Shown: positions 1 to 5,443 of the stretch, in pieces | Layout of the letters: each line of letters opens with the position of its first letter | How positions within the stretch are numbered: the first letter of the stretch is position 1 | Source of the DNA: M3007 sp964589365 | GTDB lineage: Bacteria > Bacteroidota > Bacteroidia > Chitinophagales > Saprospiraceae | Length of the DNA: 5,827 bases | Reading direction: 5' to 3' | Assembly (NCBI GenBank): GCA_964589365.1 | Contig: CAZPTQ010000243.1 | Span: 1-5,827, forward strand | The notes under the pieces: model-generated | What the model was told of the DNA's origin: nothing | Seen by the model: the letters and a program-made list of their open reading frames with translations, nothing else | Databases searched by the model: none | Made by a program: the position numbers and the translations under genes

Positions 1-54
1 CCAATGACCCCAATGACGAAATGACCCCAATGACGAAATGACCCCAATGACGAA
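1..54. repeat. 17-bp tandem repeat, about 3 copies, cut by window edge
   Basis: A direct repeat of period 17 is visible: the CCCC blocks fall at 8-11, 25-28 and 42-45, and copies 8-24 and 25-41 are identical (unit CCCCAATGACGAAATGA). On the minus strand each unit is a 9-mer TCATTGGGG plus an 8-mer TCATTTCG. The outermost visible piece (1-7) is a second TCATTGG-type half-unit, so the register changes at the edge. The array begins 11 bp beyond the imelysin stop codon and probably continues outside the window. The unit is not a multiple of 3 and shows no sign of being coding. Its function is unknown. Confidence 0.9.
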
Positions 55-65
55 AATTTAAAAAA

Positions 66-1169
66 TCAATCCCCATCTCCACTGCTATATGTGATGGCAA
101 TGCCAAGCAACGACGACATATCGCTTTTAAAAAAGCGGGTCATTTTAGAAAATTCAACATAAAGGGCTTCTAAAAAGGAGTTGCCGCTCGTAATTTGTTC
201 AGAAAGCGCGGGGGATTCAGGCACGTTGGCCAGTGCGGACTTTAAAGCGGACAACTGTGCTTCGGTACTGGCAATAAGGTCCTTGCCGCCTTCCACATTG
301 TCCAAATATTCCCGGAAACCGATACCATCCTGACCATTTCTACTACGCCCATTCCAGATGTCCTCAATAGCGGCTACATGGGCTTTCAGCATGGTCAGGC
401 TTTGGCCACTGTAAAGCGCCTCCACCAGCTGGGGTTCAGCTTGCGTTTGGCCGGGGCGTTTTCCGAGGGGCAGTCCGAGTTTGAAATTTTTGATGGATTC
501 GTAACTCCGTACAAACTCGTTGTAGAGTTGAGAGGTGCTGCTGCCCACGTCGGTACCGTCATTTTGGATAAACTGGTCGCGATACGAACCATTCCAAGCG
601 GTTTGTACATCACCCACCCGATCGTGCAGGTTTTGGAACAGTGCCGACAAATATGCACGGCGAGAAGGACTGTTTGCGAATGCCGCGACAATCTCATCCT
701 TGCTCTGGTTTTTGCCAAAAATCAAATATTCGATGGCTAAAAAACCCCGTGCGTCACGTTCAAAATCGTTGAGGTTCCAAGTGCCCGCAACAATGGCTGC
801 TTCGATCTTGGATTCGCTGGCAGGAAACGTGCCTGCTTCCTCAATCAAGCCCTTTCGCAGTCCATCTTCTCCAGCCGGCCCGAAATTATAGGCGTTTGAA
901 TACTGCCATTCCGTGTATGCGCTTACCCATCCGTCTTGTAATACATCCAGCACTTCTGTTGAAAGCACAATGTTGAAGCCTTCTGCGACCACTTTCAGGC
1001 TGCTCAATTTGGACTGGACGCTTCCAAATGCGGGCGCAATTAGGTTGTCTGAGTAGTTGCGCAGCATGGCTTCGCGGTCGAAGGTATTGACAAGGTCTTT
1101 CCCCTTTTTATCGCAGCCAGCCGTGAAGGCAAGTATCAAGGACAGTAGGAATATAGTTCTGTACAGCAT
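66..1169 (-). CDS. Imelysin-family (peptidase M75-like) lipoprotein
   Basis: Encodes 367 aa. The chosen ATG at 1169 gives a lipoprotein signal peptide: Arg4, a hydrophobic stretch at 5-16, then TAGC with the lipidated Cys at 19 followed by DKKGK. An upstream in-frame ATG at 1214 would bury that signal behind 15 residues and overlap an inverted repeat, so it was not used. The helical body carries GFLAIEYLIFG at about 142-152, the family's GxHxxE region, but with Leu in place of His. The C-terminus (DMSSLLGIAITYSSGDGD) is typical of Bacteroidota imelysins. The family is linked to iron uptake (IrpA, the M75 domain of EfeO); proteolysis was proposed for some members, but a peptidase role is doubtful here. 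The predicted location is the periplasm or outer membrane. It follows a DUF4856-like lipoprotein gene with 93 bp between, likely cotranscribed. The family call is confident; the substrate is unknown. Confidence 0.88.
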   Translation of the reverse strand: MLYRTIFLLSLILAFTAGCDKKGKDLVNTFDREAMLRNYSDNLIAPAFGSVQSKLSSLKVVAEGFNIVLSTEVLDVLQDGWVSAYTEWQYSNAYNFGPAGEDGLRKGLIEEAGTFPASESKIEAAIVAGTWNLNDFERDARGFLAIEYLIFGKNQSKDEIVAAFANSPSRRAYLSALFQNLHDRVGDVQTAWNGSYRDQFIQNDGTDVGSSTSQLYNEFVRSYESIKNFKLGLPLGKRPGQTQAEPQLVEALYSGQSLTMLKAHVAAIEDIWNGRSRNGQDGIGFREYLDNVEGGKDLIASTEAQLSALKSALANVPESPALSEQITSGNSFLEALYVEFSKMTRFFKSDMSSLLGIAITYSSGDGD

Positions 1170-1213
1170 GCTAATTCCGGAATAAAAAATTAAGAAACGG
1201 TGCTTGAATAGCA

Positions 1214-1247
1214 ACGTTTACTAAAACTTTGAAAGTTTAGTAAACGT
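1214..1247. repeat. Inverted repeat between the two lipoprotein genes
   Basis: Perfect 12-bp arms (ACGTTTACTAAA at 1214-1225 and its complement at 1236-1247) surround a 10-nt centre that has its own CTTT/AAAG pairing (1227-1230 with 1232-1235), so almost the whole 34 bp is symmetric. It begins 16 nt after the stop of the DUF4856-like gene and ends 45 nt before the imelysin start. Neither strand has a U-tract after the stem, so it is not a standard intrinsic terminator. It could be an intercistronic mRNA hairpin that tunes the two genes' ratio, or an operator for a dimeric regulator. The structure is certain; the role is not. Confidence 0.8.
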
Positions 1248-1262
1248 GTTCCCAAATAAGCC

Positions 1263-2393
1263 TTAACGGCCCTGTACTGCCACCCAGTTGTTTCTGAAGT
1301 CTTCCACTTCTTGATCGCTGAAACCGTATTTAGCCTTCAATTTGCTGATAACCTGCGTCAATTTCGGCAGTTCATTCACGGGATCGGTCGCAAATTTGTA
1401 GGAAGCCGTGGTGCCATTGTATGGTGTGTTGAACAAGATCAAAATTTCATCAATTTCTGCGTCCGTTATCTTCTTGTAGTCTTGCGGAATGCTGCGCCAG
1501 CCGTGAACGAATCCCACGCATTCGCCATAAGCATGTAGGGCATTCGCTTTTTGGGCATCCGTTGGGTTGGTAGCACTCAGGGTCGAGATAACGCTATGGC
1601 AATAGTTGATCATCGTACCGGCATTCACTTTTTCCCAGGTTTCGCGCAGGGCAAGGAGTGCTTCGTCGCGTTCTTGATTGTAGTCGTCGCCAGCTTTCAA
1701 GGCTGCCTGCAGTTTGATAAAAGCGTTTTTCATTTGGAAATACAGCCCTGTTCCGTCGTTTTTGTCACGTCGGGCAGCATAGTTGGCCATGAATTTGTCA
1801 GGGTTGGCGGCATTGGCTGCCGTGGGCGTGTTCGGGAAATCGGGGTGCGCGCCAAAAATACGCACCAATTGGTCGGCAGTAGCGGGAGTCATTATGCCTT
1901 GCATGAGCGAAACCGCATGGTTGTACAGGGCTGCGCCGAACAAACCTTTATCCACCAATTGCTCGATTTCTAGCCCGTTTTCGTCAAAAAGGTATCCATT
2001 CAACACACCACCTTGACCCGTTGGGGCGCCTGGGGCGTAGGCGGTTCCACTGGCCTTGGTCATTTCATCAAGCCAGTTGCCTGTGCCGTCCAAACGACCA
2101 GCGTAGTAGGTAGTTGTGATACTTTTTAAACTTGGGCTGCCCGTATTGAACAATTGGGTCAGGGTAGCATAGTCGAGCACAAACCCGGAGCTGCGTCCTT
2201 TTTTGGCCTCTGTTACAAGTGCTTCCAATTGGCTACGGATGGCGTCCTGGGTGGCCGTGTTGGCTGAAAAAGAAGTGCCGTCAAAGGCAGATGGAATGGT
2301 CAGTGGCGCTTTTTCTTTGTCGTTTTCGCCACAGGCTGTAAAAATCAGGGCAATAATCAGAACAGACAGACAGCACTTGAGAATCTTGAGCAC
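1263..2393 (-). CDS. DUF4856-like lipoprotein, probable partner of imelysin
   Basis: The frame has no ATG near its 5' end. I prefer the GTG at 2393 (376 aa): it gives Lys3 and Lys6, a hydrophobic run, and FTAC with the lipidated Cys at 21, after an A-rich upstream stretch. A GTG at 2450 would add 19 residues before the signal peptide and remains possible. The match to DUF4856, a Bacteroidota family of exported proteins often next to imelysins, rests on remembered motifs: NGLEIEQLVDKGLFGAALYNH at about 139-159, an AFIKLQAAL helix, ALRETWEKVNAGTMINY at about 248-264, and HAYGECVGFVHGWRSIP at about 287-303. A region between about 170 and 215, where many members have a Trp/Asp/Glu-rich EHHWDEAFGY-like motif, looks degenerate. 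The mature part has two further cysteines (about 265 and 292) that could pair. No biochemical function is established. The next gene is the imelysin; context suggests iron or haem handling. Confidence 0.72.
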   Translation of the reverse strand: MLKILKCCLSVLIIALIFTACGENDKEKAPLTIPSAFDGTSFSANTATQDAIRSQLEALVTEAKKGRSSGFVLDYATLTQLFNTGSPSLKSITTTYYAGRLDGTGNWLDEMTKASGTAYAPGAPTGQGGVLNGYLFDENGLEIEQLVDKGLFGAALYNHAVSLMQGIMTPATADQLVRIFGAHPDFPNTPTAANAANPDKFMANYAARRDKNDGTGLYFQMKNAFIKLQAALKAGDDYNQERDEALLALRETWEKVNAGTMINYCHSVISTLSATNPTDAQKANALHAYGECVGFVHGWRSIPQDYKKITDAEIDEILILFNTPYNGTTASYKFATDPVNELPKLTQVISKLKAKYGFSDQEVEDFRNNWVAVQGR

Positions 2394-2558
2394 GGTGTTT
2401 TTATGTTTAAAGATATTTAAGAATTGTTGGTGTTTTGGTTGCGCACACACCCAATCTGGCAGGGGTTAATTTTCGAAGGCCAAATGTCTTATGTTTATCT
2501 GGATTTTATCTACATAGTGCTTTAATTTATTGTAATGCCTTTGTCAAATTTCTCCGGG

Positions 2559-3401
2559 TTAAGATTTGTCTTGCTTCCGATAGACCAGCATGGGGACTTT
2601 TGTCACAAAAGAAAATGCTTCGGAGCGGTTGGCGCTGAACAGCTTGGAGAACCAAGTTTGATTGGTGTGGGTAAAAAACACGGCAATGCCCGGCTTCACT
2701 TTTTTAACCAGTTTTTCTAGTTGTACTGCAAAGCTCGCATCCAAGTCGAATGGATTGAGCACCACCTGGTCAAGGGTTGGGTATTTTTTCCGCCACAGTT
2801 CCGCCATCGTTTTTGCTTCAAGTTTGATGGCCGTTTGGTGAAAAAAGTGCGCCATGTCAACTTTAGCACCCAGGGATTTGGCGAAAGCGGAGACCAATGG
2901 CATTTCTCGCTCTAAATTTTCCAAATCCGAGGCGTACAAAACCTTTTTCAATGGCTTCAGCCGATAGGTATGCGGCACAACCAGCACAGGTACGGGAGAA
3001 TTGACAATCATTTTGCTCGTATTGGTGCCGATGATCTTGAGTATCTGACCAGCGCCCCTCGTGCTAATACAAATATAGTCAGCCCCATGCTTCTGAGCAT
3101 ATTCTAAAATAGCCTCTCCGGTGCTCAAATTTTCCACTATCACACAGCGATATTTGCCGGGGTTGAGCTCCATGGGCTTGAGCACCGAGGCCACGAATCG
3201 CTCTAATTTTTGCAGATGTTCATTTACCTGCTCCTGAAGGGCATCCTCTAAACGGCTTCGATGGATGGTGGTTGGAATCAGTGCTTGGAAGCAGTGAAAA
3301 AAAACCAGTTCGAAATCCCCCTGACTGGCCAACTGGAATGCGAAACGCAAGCCCGCTTTGGAGCTTGTAGAAAAATCGGTTGTGACGAGTATTTTTTTCA
3401 T
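2559..3401 (-). CDS. Tandem universal stress protein (UspA family)
   Basis: Encodes 280 aa from the ATG at 3401. That start places MKKILVTTDFS, the classic first USP strand, at the N-terminus. An in-frame ATG at 3494 would add 31 residues with no USP features. Domain 1 (about 1-145) has the nucleotide-binding loop STRG at 113-116, GTNT at 125-128, and PVPVLVVP at 136-143. The spacing between the two Gly motifs is one residue shorter than the textbook G-2x-G-9x-G(S/T) pattern. Domain 2 (about 150-275) starts with LKKVLYASDL and ends with KVPMLVY, but lacks a clear ATP loop, so only domain 1 probably binds nucleotide. It is a cytoplasmic protein with a presumed stress or energy-sensing role. 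The gene is isolated from tsf by a terminator. Its 203-bp upstream spacer has no convincing promoter box. No terminator hairpin follows it, so some read-through into the lipoprotein genes is possible. Confidence 0.9.
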   Translation of the reverse strand: MKKILVTTDFSTSSKAGLRFAFQLASQGDFELVFFHCFQALIPTTIHRSRLEDALQEQVNEHLQKLERFVASVLKPMELNPGKYRCVIVENLSTGEAILEYAQKHGADYICISTRGAGQILKIIGTNTSKMIVNSPVPVLVVPHTYRLKPLKKVLYASDLENLEREMPLVSAFAKSLGAKVDMAHFFHQTAIKLEAKTMAELWRKKYPTLDQVVLNPFDLDASFAVQLEKLVKKVKPGIAVFFTHTNQTWFSKLFSANRSEAFSFVTKVPMLVYRKQDKS

Positions 3402-3508
3402 GCCTCTAAGGTACAAATTGAGATGTAAAGTAAATCCATTGAGCTCGATTGTAAAGTGATCTAAATCATCCCCAGGGTTGATATTTTCCGCCATCGGTCA
3501 AAGTGAAA

Positions 3509-3527
3509 TCGAAAACCGTGTTTTCGA
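3509..3527 (-). other. Small perfect hairpin in the universal stress protein leader
   Basis: Arms TCGAAAAC and GTTTTCGA (8 bp, 3-nt loop) form a perfect inverted repeat just past the U-tract of the tsf terminator. On the minus strand an overlapping alternative, GTGTT-CGAA-AACAC (3518-3531), shares bases with it, so the two cannot form together. It lies about 108 bp upstream of the universal stress protein start. It may be an operator, a leader hairpin, or part of a double terminator. Confidence 0.5.
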
Positions 3528-3531
3528 ACAC

Positions 3532-3572
3532 AAAAAAAGCGAGCCATCGCCGTTCAAAACGGGATGACTCGC
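3532..3572 (-). terminator. Rho-independent terminator of the rpsI-rpsB-tsf operon
   Basis: On the minus strand, GCGAGTCATC (3572-3563) pairs with GATGGCTCGC (3548-3539; one G-U pair). CCGTT and AACGG pair inside it around a 3-nt loop (3557-3555), with one bulged C at 3549. Seven U residues follow at once (3538-3532). It starts 32 nt after the tsf stop codon. The long GC-rich stem and clean U-tract make this the clearest regulatory signal in the window, and it marks the 3' end of the translation operon. Confidence 0.95.
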
Positions 3573-3604
3573 CAGTATGTTTGTGCAAAGTGTTCTAGAG
3601 AAAC

Positions 3605-4435
3605 CTACAGCGAAATGTGCTTAAAGCCCGTCACTGTAAGGTCTTTGTTTAAAGAACGGAGGTATTGGTCCACTGTTTGGTCGGGGTTCTTCACAAATTT
3701 TTGGCTGAGCAATGTGCTTTCCTGGAAGAACTTGTTGAGGCGGCCCAGCGCGATTTTTTCGAGCATTTCTTCGGCTTTGCCTTCGTTGCGCGCCAATTCT
3801 TTCCCGATCTCGATTTCTTTTTCGATAATTTTCGGGTCCACGTCATCCCTGCCCACCGACACTGGGCTCATTGCAGCGATTTGCATCGCCACGTCGCGGC
3901 CGGCTTGCTCGAATTCGTTTTCGCTTTTGTTGAGTGCCACAGCCACCGAACGCTTGTTGTTCGAGTGGTTGTAGATCAGGATTTGTGCGCCAGTGACTGG
4001 CTCATAGCGGCCAATCTCTATTTTTTCGCCAATTACACCTACCTGCTCACCCACTTTTTCGCCGATTGTTACCGAGCCTTCGAAGGGGAGGGCAAGGAGG
4101 GCTTCGAGCGTGTCGGGGAATTTTTCGAGCGCAATGTCCGTGAATTTGTTGGTGAGGGCGATAAAGCCTTCATTGCGAGCAGCGAAGTCAGTTTCGCAGT
4201 TGAGCGCCAACACGACCGCGCGGGTCTGATCGGCATTCGTCTTTGCGATCACCACTCCTTCTTTGGCCTCGCGGTCTTCGCGTTTGGCCGCTTTGGCAAT
4301 GCCTTTTTTACGAAGCCAGTCTTGGGCCGCTTCGGTGTCGCCGTTGGATTCTTCCAGGGCTTTTTTACAGTCCATCATGCCTGCGCCAGTCAGTTCGCGC
4401 AGTTTTGAAATATCGGCAGCAGAAACTTTTGTCAT
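3605..4435 (-). CDS. tsf: Elongation factor Ts (EF-Ts)
   Basis: Encodes 276 aa. EF-Ts is the cytoplasmic nucleotide-exchange factor that recycles EF-Tu from its GDP to its GTP form. The N-terminal UBA-like domain holds the signature LRELTGAGMMDCKKAL (12-27). The second signature appears as LNCETDFAARN at 78-88; its Thr-Asp-Phe (82-84) belongs to the segment that invades the EF-Tu nucleotide site. A core-domain repeat follows and ends in GRLNKFFQESTLLSQKFVK (231-249), conserved in the family. Length is normal. The ATG at 4435 is preceded by six A residues, typical of Bacteroidota starts, and the protein begins MTKVSAADISKLRE as expected. It is the last gene of the operon, with a terminator 32 nt after the stop. 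The upstream spacer carries a strong but displaced Shine-Dalgarno sequence and a possible coupled mini-ORF. Confidence 0.98.
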   Translation of the reverse strand: MTKVSAADISKLRELTGAGMMDCKKALEESNGDTEAAQDWLRKKGIAKAAKREDREAKEGVVIAKTNADQTRAVVLALNCETDFAARNEGFIALTNKFTDIALEKFPDTLEALLALPFEGSVTIGEKVGEQVGVIGEKIEIGRYEPVTGAQILIYNHSNNKRSVAVALNKSENEFEQAGRDVAMQIAAMSPVSVGRDDVDPKIIEKEIEIGKELARNEGKAEEMLEKIALGRLNKFFQESTLLSQKFVKNPDQTVDQYLRSLNKDLTVTGFKHISL

Positions 4436-4455
4436 TTTTTTATTAATATGGTCAA
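4432..4455 (-). CDS. Possible 7-codon leader ORF coupled to tsf
   Basis: A TTG at 4455-4453 sits 8 nt after the strong Shine-Dalgarno sequence at 4470-4464. It opens a 7-codon frame (peptide MTILIKK) whose TGA stop (4434-4432) overlaps the tsf start codon as ATGA, the classic arrangement for translational coupling. Alternatively, an ATT at 4456-4454 is in frame with tsf and would extend EF-Ts by 7 residues. The bases are visible; translation is inference, and coincidence is possible because the frame is so short. Confidence 0.3.
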   Translation of the reverse strand: MTILIKK

Positions 4456-4456
4456 T

Positions 4457-4470
4457 GTGATCCCCTCCTT
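4457..4470 (-). promoter_or_regulatory. Extended Shine-Dalgarno sequence upstream of tsf, displaced
   Basis: The minus strand reads AAGGAGGGGATCAC. AAGGAGG is fully complementary to the anti-Shine-Dalgarno CCTCCTT, and with one mismatch the match continues through GATC along the conserved 16S rRNA 3' end. It lies 28 nt before the tsf ATG, too far for normal use, but 7-8 nt before an ATT and a TTG. A CCTCC at 4497-4493 could pair with it and mask it. Confidence 0.55.
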
Positions 4471-4546
4471 CGCTTTTATTCGCTTAGCCTTTGGAGGCGG
4501 CGAGATGCTATGGCGGGTAAAAATGCGGTCATCTGGTCTAACAGTT

Positions 4547-4554
4547 CAAACCTA
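4547..4554 (-). promoter_or_regulatory. Candidate Bacteroidota -7 box between rpsB and tsf
   Basis: The minus strand reads TAGGTTTG, an exact match to the Bacteroidota -7 consensus TAnnTTTG, 21 nt after the rpsB stop. No TTG lies at the expected -33 distance, so this is half a promoter at best. If real, it would give tsf an internal promoter with a leader of about 105 nt containing the Shine-Dalgarno sequence. Confidence 0.3.
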
Positions 4555-4575
4555 TCAAACCAATAACCCTATAGA

Positions 4576-5319
4576 TCAGGCTTCCGCAACCACCGTAGCG
4601 TCAGCACCTTCTTTCTCGTCTCCCTTGGCAGATTTGCGTTCTTCCAAACCTTCACGGATGGCAGAAACGAGGTAGTTGGTGATATAGGAGATGGACTTTG
4701 AAGCGTCATCGTTGCTGGGGATGGCAAAATCCACCAGTGTCGGGTCAGAGTTAGTGTCCACCATGCCAAAAGTCTTGACATTCAACTTTTTAGCCTCAGC
4801 GAGTGCAAGGTGTTCGTGGTGAATGTCTACAATAAACACGGCAGAAGGAAGGCGGTTGAGTTGTTCGATACCACCAAAGTGCTTGGTCATTTTGGTGTGC
4901 TCGCGACCAAACATCAGGCGTTCTTTTTTGGTGATGCTGGTGAGCGTTGTATCGGCCAAAATGCGCTCAATGTGCTGCATTTTCTTCACCGATTTGCGGA
5001 TAGTGGCAAAGTTGGTCATCATGCCACCCAACCAGCGCTCGGTCACGAAAGGCATCCCAACGCTTTCGGCAGCTTTTTGCACGATTTCGCGGGCTTGCTT
5101 TTTGGTAGCGACGAACATAATTTTCTTGCCGCTTTTGGCCATCGCTTTCATGGCCATTGCCGAACGCTCCAGCATGTCGGCGGTACGGTTGAGGTCAATG
5201 ATGTGGACACCCTTGTGCTCCATGAAGATGTACGGAGTCATCTTGGGATTCCATTTTTTGCGCAAGTGGCCGAAGTGGCAGCCGGCGTCGAGGAGTTCCT
5301 TGTATGTAGGCTTCTGCAT
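4576..5319 (-). CDS. rpsB: 30S ribosomal protein S2
   Basis: Encodes 247 aa, the usual length. S2 sits on the back of the 30S subunit between head and body and is a late-assembling protein. Family signatures: LLDAGCHFGHLRKKWNPKM at about 9-27, FVTERWLGGMMTNF at 91-104, and LPSAVFIVDIHHEHLALAEA at 157-176, followed by GMVDTNSDP (185-193) and IPSNDDA (200-206). A coiled-coil-type helix spans roughly 105-150. The tail after about 225 is charged (EERKSAKGDEKEGAD) and variable in the family. The ATG at 5319 gives the conserved N-terminus MQKPTYKELLDAG. No Shine-Dalgarno sequence precedes it; instead an 11-nt all-pyrimidine tract abuts the ATG. rpsI lies 121 bp upstream across a large inverted repeat and tsf 140 bp downstream. 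In E. coli the rpsB-tsf unit is repressed by S2 through the rpsB leader; whether that holds here is unknown. Confidence 0.98.
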   Translation of the reverse strand: MQKPTYKELLDAGCHFGHLRKKWNPKMTPYIFMEHKGVHIIDLNRTADMLERSAMAMKAMAKSGKKIMFVATKKQAREIVQKAAESVGMPFVTERWLGGMMTNFATIRKSVKKMQHIERILADTTLTSITKKERLMFGREHTKMTKHFGGIEQLNRLPSAVFIVDIHHEHLALAEAKKLNVKTFGMVDTNSDPTLVDFAIPSNDDASKSISYITNYLVSAIREGLEERKSAKGDEKEGADATVVAEA

Positions 5320-5330
5320 GAGAAGGAGAG
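5320..5330 (-). promoter_or_regulatory. All-pyrimidine tract abutting the rpsB start
   Basis: On the mRNA strand the 11 nt directly before the rpsB ATG are CTCTCCTTCTC. This is the opposite of a Shine-Dalgarno sequence and resembles the pyrimidine-rich 16S rRNA 3' tail. The A-rich TTAAAA lies just upstream of it. It may influence initiation or bind a protein; no function is established. Confidence 0.4.
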
Positions 5331-5353
5331 TTTTAATTGTTGATGCGTTGATT

Positions 5354-5443
5354 TGATTTTTTGGGTTATTCTGTTATTTGAGTAGCCAAGCTTGAGTGCT
5401 CGAATAACCAACGCTCCAAATAACCGAATAACCAAAAAAATCA
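5354..5443. repeat. 90-bp inverted repeat in the rpsI-rpsB spacer
   Basis: Arms 5354-5380 and 5417-5443 are complementary at 25 of 27 positions, with a 36-bp spacer. The right arm includes the rpsI TGA stop codon (5441-5443). Each arm read inwards starts TGATTTTTT and ends GTTATTTG. On the mRNA strand the motif GGTTATT occurs three times (two in the first arm, one in the loop at 5402-5411), with two inverted copies in the other arm. The U-run is at the 5' foot and the A-run at the 3' foot, the reverse of an intrinsic terminator. The spacer contains a weak palindrome around AAGCTT (5388-5393). It could be a large intercistronic mRNA hairpin, a regulatory leader for rpsB, or a small MITE-like element. 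Confidence 0.85.

Noticed and set aside
1..54. CRISPR array
   Set aside because: The 17-bp units are contiguous, with no unique spacers and no cas genes nearby.
1174..1183. 10-bp palindrome ATTCCGGAAT before the imelysin start
   Set aside because: It is too short to separate from chance and has no partner elsewhere in the window.
1170..1214. Upstream ATG for the imelysin at 1214
   Set aside because: It would put 15 residues before a complete lipoprotein signal peptide, and the ATG lies inside the inverted repeat.
2494..2511. 7-bp direct repeat TTTATCT with 11-bp spacing upstream of the DUF4856-like gene
   Set aside because: It is short, AT-rich and expected by chance in such sequence. The rest of 2394-2558 shows no terminator or convincing promoter.
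3452..3470. FNR/CRP-like site (TTGTAAAGTGATCTAAATCA region)
   Set aside because: Only one half resembles such sites and the symmetry is poor.
3402..3494. N-terminal extension of the universal stress protein from the ATG at 3494
   Set aside because: The added 31 residues show no family features, while MKKILVTTDFS at 3401 is the standard beginning of the domain.
3499..3506. TCACTTTG as a -7 box for the universal stress protein gene
   Set aside because: It has one mismatch to TAnnTTTG and the nearest upstream TTTG is about 24 bp away, too far for a convincing promoter. GACATTTG at 2488-2481, upstream of the DUF4856-like gene, fails for the same reason.
3665..4408. 247-codon plus-strand open frame antisense to tsf
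   Set aside because: It mirrors the codon bias of tsf, resembles no known family and is rich in Phe and His as antisense frames often are. The minus-strand EF-Ts is unmistakable.
4810..5356. Two 177-codon plus-strand open frames over rpsB
   Set aside because: They lie in different frames over the same bases as a certain S2 gene and carry no recognisable domain. The GAGAAGGAG on the plus strand is only the complement of the rpsB pyrimidine tract.
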